Assembly: GCA_020049615.1 (NCBI GenBank)
Contig: JAIFKN010000195.1
Location: forward strand, 1 to 5,619
Reading direction: 5' to 3'
Length of the DNA: 5,619 nucleotides
Origin: a bacterium
GTDB lineage: Bacteria > Planctomycetota > UBA11346
Positions 1 through 5,619 of this stretch are shown in pieces. The translations under genes were made by a program, and so were the position numbers. The notes beneath the pieces were generated by a model that saw only the letters and a program-made list of their open reading frames with translations, was not told the origin of the DNA and made no database searches. Every line of letters starts with the position of its first letter. Positions within the stretch are counted from its first letter, which is position 1.

Positions 1-5
1 TCGGA

Positions 6-3000
6 ATGACCATGGCCACCAAGCTCGCCCTCGCCGCCACCATCCCCCTCACCCTGGCCGGCTCACTGTGGGTCGTGCTGCCGGCCGCCGATCCGCCAGC
101 CGCCGACCCACCGCCGGTGGTCGCCGGCGAGGCGCGCTTCCGCGTCGGCACCCAGGTGGTGAACCCCGGCGTCGAGGCCTTCACCGCCACCACCGACCGC
201 ATCGGCAACAGCTTCCTCCGGAATGGCGGCTACGGCTTCGAACCGGCGCACCTGCGCAACAAGTTCACCGCGGCGGCCGATGGCGAGAACAGCATCGCCG
301 TCGAGAAGACGCCCCTGACCGGCTACGACTCGCACCGCGAAGGCCTCTACGATGGCGCCGAGGTGCTGGTCTTCCGCATCGTCGAGGGGAGGTTCCGCCT
401 GGTGCGCCGCGACCGCGTGGCATCCGGCGGCCACAAGGCGGGCGGATGGACGAACAAGCTCGGGGGAGACAGGCTGATCGCTCCTACGGCCGCCACCCAC
501 ACCGGCGGCCTGGATACCTGGTCGCGCCCCGAGGTCCCCTACTGGTTCACCCTGGTGAGCGTGGACAAGCAGGGGCGGCAGGGGCCGCCGGCAACGGCGG
601 TACGCTTCGATCGCACGGCCAACCCGGTCAAGGCCGGCAAGGGCGAGGATGACGGTCTGGTGAGCCTGCCGCGCCAGCGCGGCCGGAACACCGAGACGAC
701 GGAGGCGGAAGGCTCGGGGCCACCGGCGCCGACCGGCCTCGCCGTCGCGACCGACGATGCCACCGGCCAACCGCGCTTCACCTGGACGCCATCCGGCGAT
801 CCGGCGGTGGCCGGCTACCGCCTGCTGCGCAGCGACACGGACCCGGCCAGCCATGCCGGCTACCGCCTCGACCTGGCCGGCACAGCGGCCGATGCCGACG
901 AGCGCATCCGCGCCGGCGATATGGTCATCGTGCGCAAGGAACTGCTGGCCACTTCGCGCCGCACCCACCTGACCAACCGCATCTACGACGCCAAGGGGCA
1001 CCGTGAATTCCTCCCCGAGGGGATCGAGTTCCACGCCGACGAGGACCCGGCCCTCAGCTGGGCCCTGGATCCGCATGCCGCCGATACCCCGGTGGTCGGC
1101 GGCGGCCAGACGGCGGCCCGCTTCGACATCCGCGACGGTCGGGAGTTCGCCATCGCGCCCTACGCCTACGGGCCGAGCAGCCAGCACTGGTGGCCGACAT
1201 TCCTGCCCGACCGCGACTACACCGTCGAGTTCTGGGCCAAGGCCGACAAGCCGCTGACCGCGACCTTCAATCTGACCGGATTCTATGATCCAAAGGGCAA
1301 GAACGCCGTAGCTCCGGCGACCTTCGCCTTGACCACCGCCTGGCAGCGCTTCACCCACACCATCCGCGTGCCGGTGCGCTACGATGACGCCAGGGGCCAG
1401 ATCGGCGGCTACAAGCTGGCCGTCACCGGCCCGGCCACGCTGTGGCTCGACAATCTGCGCATGATCGAGGCGAGTGCCCCCTACGCCGCCGTGACTCCCG
1501 ATGACCTGACGATGTTCCGCGAGGCGCGTCTCTCGGCGATCCGCACCCACGCCTTCATCAAGACCGGGACCTCGTCCTACAGCATGGCCCAGCTGCTGGC
1601 TCCGGCAGGCGCGATCAACGCCACCAAGGGCAACACCCTGCCGCAGACCCTGGCGATCATGGAACAGGTCAAGGCTCGGCCCTGGCTGCAGATCGAGATG
1701 CACATGGCGCCGGAGGAATGGCAGGGCCTGGTCGAATACCTCGCCGCGCCCTACGATCCGGCGGTCGATACCCCGGCGACCAAGCCGTGGGCGGCCAGAC
1801 GCCATGCCCAGGGCCGCACCACGCCGTGGAGCGACGCCTTCGACCGCATCTACTTCGAAATCTCCAACGAGACCTGGAACGGCCTGTTCCGGCCGTGGAC
1901 CTTCGAGAACATGAAGGATGCCGCGACCGGCGCCGAGCTCGACCGCGGCACCGTCTATGGCCTGTTCCAGGAGTGGTTCATCGACCAGCTCGCCGCCTCG
2001 CCGTGGTGGAAGAAGGCTGGTTTGGATCGCAAGGTCGAGTTCGTGATCGGCGGCTGGGCGACGCAGACCAAACCGGACGGCTACGGCCAGAAGGCCATCG
2101 CCGCCTCGCCGCGCAGCCGCCACCTGACCATCGCCGCCTACAACGGCGGCTGGGACGAGGGTGAAGGTCCGATGACCCAGACCGACGCCTCGCTGCAGCG
2201 CATCCTGCTCTTCGCCGCCCAGGTCGGCTCGGCGCGCTCGCGCGATTTCGCCGCCTATCTCGTAGCCGAGAAGACCGCCAGCCGCGGCAGCTATGTGAAC
2301 GGCGTCTATGAGGCCGGCCCCGGCTACGCCCTGTCGGGCCTCAACAACCAGGCGCAGATGTCGCCCGCGGAGGTCGAAGGCCAGGCCCGGGCGATGAAGA
2401 GCCTGGCCTCGGGCACCGCCACCCTCGACAGCTTCCTCGAGAAGGCCGCGCAGGGCTTCGTGCTCAACAACTACTTCACCCTGGCGCGCGGCCGCACCCA
2501 CTGGGTCTCGCACACCGAGCTGAAGAACGGCGGGCATCCGCATCTGCCGTTCTCCACCATCCAACTGTTCAACCGCGAGGGCACCGGCGACCTGCTGCAG
2601 GTCGAGGTGCTGGATGCGCCGCGCATCTCGATGCCGGCCTTCAAGCGCCGGCCGGCCGGCAAGGACATGCCGCTGGCGATGGCTTACGCGACGCGCCGTG
2701 GCGACCGCGTGAACCTGTTCGTGCTGTCGCGTCGCCTGGACAAGCATCCCGACCCGGCCTCCGACGGCTTCACCCCGACCACCATCGAGCTGCCCTTCGC
2801 CAGCGCGGGAAAGGTGACGCTGCACCGCCTGGCCGGCGATCCGCGTGCCCATAACCTCGACGCCGAGACCGTCAGCATCGCCACCAGCAGCCTGCCGGCG
2901 ACGATCCTCGCCCCGCGCGAGGGCGGCTCGACCCTGCGCCTCGACGTGGCCAGCGGCGCCGACGCGCGCGGCCTGCCGCCTGCCGCCACCCTGCTGTACG

Positions 3001-3020
3001 TGTTCGAAGGCGTCAGGTAG
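6..3020 (+). CDS. Secreted multidomain clan-A glycoside hydrolase-like protein (Fn3 and CBM4/9-like modules)
   Basis: Probable exported polysaccharide-active enzyme of 1004 residues; substrate unknown. Visible modules in order: signal peptide or anchor (about 1-28, Lys6 then a hydrophobic core, possible cut after the Ala pair 27-28); AADPP linker; unassigned beta-rich module (about 43-202) ending in an Fn3-like strand (YWFTLVSVDKQG, 179-190); start of an Fn3 domain (about 239-290, PTGLAVA and AGYRLLRS); CBM4/9-like jelly roll (about 335-488, with YTVEFWAKAD, LTTAWQRFTHTI and TLWLDNLRM); TIM-barrel-like region (about 497-850); C-terminal beta-sandwich (about 885-1004) like that closing GH51/GH39-type enzymes. 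The motif YFEISNETWNG (616-626) matches the clan-A Asn-Glu acid/base, making E622 the proton donor; E769 in VYEAGPGY, 147 residues later, is the likely nucleophile. These roles are inferred from pattern alone. ATG at 6 is used; ATG at 12 is equally possible, and only five upstream bases are visible, so no ribosome site can be judged. The downstream neighbour is convergent. The reading frame and export-plus-enzyme architecture are well supported; family assignment is not. Confidence 0.88.
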   Translation: MTMATKLALAATIPLTLAGSLWVVLPAADPPAADPPPVVAGEARFRVGTQVVNPGVEAFTATTDRIGNSFLRNGGYGFEPAHLRNKFTAAADGENSIAVEKTPLTGYDSHREGLYDGAEVLVFRIVEGRFRLVRRDRVASGGHKAGGWTNKLGGDRLIAPTAATHTGGLDTWSRPEVPYWFTLVSVDKQGRQGPPATAVRFDRTANPVKAGKGEDDGLVSLPRQRGRNTETTEAEGSGPPAPTGLAVATDDATGQPRFTWTPSGDPAVAGYRLLRSDTDPASHAGYRLDLAGTAADADERIRAGDMVIVRKELLATSRRTHLTNRIYDAKGHREFLPEGIEFHADEDPALSWALDPHAADTPVVGGGQTAARFDIRDGREFAIAPYAYGPSSQHWWPTFLPDRDYTVEFWAKADKPLTATFNLTGFYDPKGKNAVAPATFALTTAWQRFTHTIRVPVRYDDARGQIGGYKLAVTGPATLWLDNLRMIEASAPYAAVTPDDLTMFREARLSAIRTHAFIKTGTSSYSMAQLLAPAGAINATKGNTLPQTLAIMEQVKARPWLQIEMHMAPEEWQGLVEYLAAPYDPAVDTPATKPWAARRHAQGRTTPWSDAFDRIYFEISNETWNGLFRPWTFENMKDAATGAELDRGTVYGLFQEWFIDQLAASPWWKKAGLDRKVEFVIGGWATQTKPDGYGQKAIAASPRSRHLTIAAYNGGWDEGEGPMTQTDASLQRILLFAAQVGSARSRDFAAYLVAEKTASRGSYVNGVYEAGPGYALSGLNNQAQMSPAEVEGQARAMKSLASGTATLDSFLEKAAQGFVLNNYFTLARGRTHWVSHTELKNGGHPHLPFSTIQLFNREGTGDLLQVEVLDAPRISMPAFKRRPAGKDMPLAMAYATRRGDRVNLFVLSRRLDKHPDPASDGFTPTTIELPFASAGKVTLHRLAGDPRAHNLDAETVSIATSSLPATILAPREGGSTLRLDVASGADARGLPPAATLLYVFEGVR
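84..113 (+). repeat. Two-copy 15-base tandem repeat encoding AADPP-AADPP linker
   Basis: Two adjacent 15-base units (84-98 and 99-113) match at 12 of 15 positions and encode Ala-Ala-Asp-Pro-Pro twice (residues 27-36), followed by another Pro. All three differences are synonymous third-position changes. The repeat lies just after the hydrophobic export segment. It probably forms a short stiff linker between the signal peptide cut or membrane anchor and the first folded module. It is too short to indicate a mobile or regulatory element. Confidence 0.5.
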
Positions 3021-3022
3021 GG

Positions 3023-5619
3023 CTATGGCTTCGCCACGCCGATGACGATCAGCGCCTGCTCGCGCTGCAGGTAGGTCCGGGCCAGGGCGGTGAGTTCATC
3101 GGCGGCGGCCGCCTGCAGGTCGGACTCAAGGCCCTGCTGCCATTCCAGGCGGAAGGGCTGTTCGTGGCTGCGCGAGAGCACGCCGAGCCACCAGCCGTTC
3201 TGGCGGCGCTGCTCGGCGATGCTGCGCAGCATCGGCGTCCGCACGCGCTCGAGCACCGCCGGATCGACGCGGCCGGCGAGGCCGTCGGCGATGGCGAGGA
3301 CGGCGTCGCGCACCGCCTCGACGCGGGGGACGCCGACGCCGATGCTGGCGGTGAGGTTGCCGTGGCCGCGCCACTCGTCGCCCGGGTAGGCCCAGGCGCC
3401 GGGGCTGTAGGCGTCGCCGAACTGCTCGCGCACCACTTCGCGGACGCGCTCGTTGAACACCCGGCCGAGCAGGCCGAGCCGGCGCGAACGGCCGATGTCG
3501 TACTGGTCGTCGGTCGGCCAGGAGACGATGACCATGGCCTTGGCCACCTGGCTGGCGACCTCGAGGCGGAATTCTCCGGCCGGCATGGCCGGCTGCGGCG
3601 GCAGCGCCGCGCGGGCGGCCTCCGGCGTCGCCGCCGGGACGACGGCCGGGCGGCTGCCGCCGAGCACCGCCGCGACCGTGCGCAGCGCCTCGTCCTCGAC
3701 GATGTCGCCGACCACGGTGCAGCTCATCGGGCTGTTGGCGAGCAGCGGCGTCAGCCACGCGCGCACCGCGGTCAGGCTGGCGGCCTCGGCCTGGGCCGTG
3801 TCAGCCGAACGGCGCCAGGCGTCGTCGGGCAGGCACAGTTCGTTGTAGCGCCGCCAGGTCATCGCCTCGACCTCGCGCTGCTCCGCCTCCAGGGCGCTCA
3901 TCCAGGCCGTCTTGGCGCGCGCCTCGGCTTCCGGCCGCCAGGCGGCGTCCTCGATCCAGGCCTTGACCAATTCGCAGGCGCGGCGCAGATCCTTGGGGGC
4001 GCACGAGGTGTTCAGCACCAGGGCGCCGTCCTCGATGCCCAGGCCGCCGAAACGCACGGTGCTGCCGGCGAGGACCTCGGCGAGCTGCGAGGCGGGGTGC
4101 CGGCCGAGTCCGCCGTCGGCCATCGCCTTGGCTGCGAGCTCGGCGAGGCCGGGCTGGCGCGGGCCGGTGCGTCCCGGCAGGCGCACGCGTAGGAGGACCT
4201 GGCCGGGCTGGAAGTCGGTGCGCTTCGCCGCCAGCGACAGGCCGTTGGCCGCGCCGATGGCCCAGCCGTTGGCACTGCGCGAGGGCACCTCGCCGGTCCA
4301 CTGCGTCTCGACGGGGTAGCCCCAGGTGGCGGCGGCGGTGGCCGCTGGCGCCTCGACCGGGGCGGCCATTGCGGCGGCCAGGGCGGAGGCGACCTGGGCG
4401 TCGCCGTCGGCACCGAGATCGTCCTTGCCGGTGACGATGGCGACGGTGCGAACGCGGCCGTCCCAGCCCTGGCGCACCGCGTCGCGCACCGTCGCCGGGG
4501 TGGCGGCGGCGCACAGCGCTAGGCCGAGTTCGCGATCCTGCGCCGGCGAACGGAACACGCGGCGGTCGGCGACGCTGTCGTAGAGCGCCCCGGCGAGCTG
4601 GTCGTTGCGGCGCGAGGCCTGCTGTGCCACCGCCTGGTCGAGGCCGCTGCGTACGCCGGCCAGCTCGACCGCCAGTTCGCCGTCGGTCGGGCCGTGCTCG
4701 GCGAGACGGCGGTATTCGGTGGTCAGCAGGCGTAGGGCGTCGAGCGCCTTGCCTGGCTTGGCCGTGCCTGAGGCGCCGGTGATGTACAGGCCGAGCCATT
4801 GGTAGCTGAATCCGCCGCCACGCATCAGCGGGCAGGCGGGATCGCCCTCGACCAGCTTGCCCAGGCGGCGGGCCAGCACGGCCTCGCCGAGATCGCGCAG
4901 GAACTGCTCGCGGCGGACCTCGATGCTGTCGGTCGGCTGCTCGCGCATGCGCAGGCCGGTAAGGCGCACGTCGGTGTCCTCCGCCTCGGCATCGTGCATG
5001 GCGGCGGCGGCGCTGCCGGAAGTCAGCGTGCCGGCGGCCGGCTCGGCCGCGGCAGGGGTGAGGGCCGTCGCGCTGCCGAGGATGGTTTTGACCCGCGCCT
5101 CGGCAAGGTCGAGGTCGACGTCGCCGACCACGGACAGGACCATGCGCTCGGGCCGGTACCAGGCACGGTAATAGGCGCGCAGTAGTTCCGGGGTCGCGGC
5201 GGCGATGGTCTCGGCGTGGCCGATCGGCAGGCGGTCGCCGATGCGCGTACCGGCGGTGAGCAGGGCCATCTCGCGGCGCTGCAGGCGCAGGCCCGGCCCA
5301 TCGCGGTCGCGCAACTCGGCCAGCACCACGCCGCGCTCGCGTTCGACCTCGGCGGCGTCGAGCAGCAGGCCGCCGGCCTGGTCGGCGAGCACGGTCAGGC
5401 CGACATCGAGGGTCGCCTCCGTGGCGTCGGGCAGGTCGACCTTGTAGACCGTCTCGTCGAAGCCGGTGTGGGCGTTGAGATGGTTGCCGAAACCGATGCC
5501 CAGATTCTGCAGGGCCGGGATCAGCGCACCGGGCGCGTAGTGCCGGCTGCCGTTGAATGCCATGTGCTCGAGCATGTGGGCGAGGCCGCGCTGGGCCTCG
5601 TCCTCAAGCAGGCTGCCCG
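3023..5619 (-). CDS. M16 family zinc metallopeptidase (pitrilysin/insulinase type), amino terminus outside window
   Basis: Zinc peptidase of the inverted-motif M16 family, which degrades peptides inside a clamshell chamber. The frame is open to the window edge. Reading in from 5617 gives GSLLEDEAQRGLAHMLEH, so HxxEH spans 5564-5578 and the ATG at 5573-5575 is internal, not the start. Residues below are counted from that Met. H4 and the preceding His are zinc ligands, E3 is the catalytic base, and E80 (VERERGVV, 76 residues after H4) is the likely third ligand. NAHTGFDETVY (34-44) is a typical M16 stretch. The first C-type domain starts near 128 (YYRAWYRPERM, VVGDVD). Ala-rich segments at 170-198 and 396-417 look like linkers. 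The second half (about 435-840) has an inactive peptidase domain without HxxEH, then a C-type domain (VVGDI, 621-625) with R716 and Y723 in VREQFGDAYSPG, the Arg/Tyr pair spaced as in pitrilysin-type enzymes. Both halves in one chain imply a complete monomeric enzyme. Cell location is unknown because any signal peptide is off-window. The protein ends in VAKP, stop at 3023-3025. Confidence 0.95.
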   Translation of the reverse strand, partial: GSLLEDEAQRGLAHMLEHMAFNGSRHYAPGALIPALQNLGIGFGNHLNAHTGFDETVYKVDLPDATEATLDVGLTVLADQAGGLLLDAAEVERERGVVLAELRDRDGPGLRLQRREMALLTAGTRIGDRLPIGHAETIAAATPELLRAYYRAWYRPERMVLSVVGDVDLDLAEARVKTILGSATALTPAAAEPAAGTLTSGSAAAAMHDAEAEDTDVRLTGLRMREQPTDSIEVRREQFLRDLGEAVLARRLGKLVEGDPACPLMRGGGFSYQWLGLYITGASGTAKPGKALDALRLLTTEYRRLAEHGPTDGELAVELAGVRSGLDQAVAQQASRRNDQLAGALYDSVADRRVFRSPAQDRELGLALCAAATPATVRDAVRQGWDGRVRTVAIVTGKDDLGADGDAQVASALAAAMAAPVEAPAATAAATWGYPVETQWTGEVPSRSANGWAIGAANGLSLAAKRTDFQPGQVLLRVRLPGRTGPRQPGLAELAAKAMADGGLGRHPASQLAEVLAGSTVRFGGLGIEDGALVLNTSCAPKDLRRACELVKAWIEDAAWRPEAEARAKTAWMSALEAEQREVEAMTWRRYNELCLPDDAWRRSADTAQAEAASLTAVRAWLTPLLANSPMSCTVVGDIVEDEALRTVAAVLGGSRPAVVPAATPEAARAALPPQPAMPAGEFRLEVASQVAKAMVIVSWPTDDQYDIGRSRRLGLLGRVFNERVREVVREQFGDAYSPGAWAYPGDEWRGHGNLTASIGVGVPRVEAVRDAVLAIADGLAGRVDPAVLERVRTPMLRSIAEQRRQNGWWLGVLSRSHEQPFRLEWQQGLESDLQAAAADELTALARTYLQREQALIVIGVAKP

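Noticed and set aside
63..2852. A 929-codon open frame antisense to the large plus-strand gene
   Set aside because: It mirrors the real gene almost codon for codon. Its product is dominated by Gly, Arg, Ala and Val with no recognisable domain. G/C-rich third positions suppress stop codons on the opposite strand, so long antisense frames are expected at this GC content.
3005..3033. Possible bidirectional terminator hairpin spanning the two stop codons
   Set aside because: CGAAG at 3005-3009 can pair with CTTCG at 3029-3033, but the stem is then broken by a G-G mismatch and needs a G-T wobble. There is an 11-base loop and no T-tract on either side, so it is no better than chance in this composition.
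3164..4192. A 342-codon plus-strand open frame opposite the M16 peptidase
   Set aside because: It lies wholly inside the well-supported peptidase gene. Its Ala/Gly/Arg/His-rich product resembles no protein family and is explained by high GC.
4326..4400. GCC/GGC-rich run that looks like a low-complexity or microsatellite repeat
   Set aside because: In the peptidase frame it encodes the Ala-rich linker between the two halves (about residues 396-417). The run is imperfect with no fixed repeat unit.
5573..5575. ATG as the start codon of the M16 peptidase
   Set aside because: The codon directly upstream is the first His of the HxxEH zinc motif, and the upstream residues match the conserved family sequence. 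The true start therefore lies outside the window.

Overview
The window is very GC-rich (estimated by eye at close to 70%) and almost entirely coding. It holds two large genes facing each other tail to tail. Codon use, with G/C at nearly every third position, looks the same in both. A long secreted-type multidomain protein resembling a carbohydrate-active enzyme sits beside a two-half M16 zinc peptidase. That suggests a high-GC Gram-negative bacterium, and my guess is a member of the Planctomycetota/Verrucomicrobiota group. No rRNA or other marker is present, so this placement is weak.

Positions 6-3020 (+) encode a 1004-residue protein. It has an N-terminal export signal, an Ala-Asp-Pro linker and an unassigned beta-rich module. 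A partial-looking fibronectin type III (Fn3) segment and a CBM4/9-like jelly-roll domain follow. The second half looks like a (beta/alpha)8 clan-A glycoside hydrolase with an N-E acid/base motif (E622), a candidate nucleophile (E769) and a C-terminal beta-sandwich. I cannot assign it to a characterised glycosidase family or name its substrate.

Positions 3023-5619 (-) encode most of an M16 (pitrilysin/insulinase-type) metallopeptidase. Its amino terminus lies beyond the right edge of the window. The zinc site HxxEH is present. The first of its two histidines lies one codon upstream of the first in-window ATG, which proves that this ATG is not the start. The second half has lost the zinc motif but keeps the paired Arg/Tyr expected of a complete two-half clamshell enzyme.

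The two stop codons are separated by only two bases, so there is no intergenic region and no room for a conventional terminator. Nothing shows that the genes act in one pathway, since they are convergent and cannot share a promoter. There are no RNA genes, CRISPR arrays, insertion sequences or non-coding stretches of appreciable size. The window reads as ordinary chromosomal sequence; the main point of interest is the uncharacterised glycoside-hydrolase-like protein.
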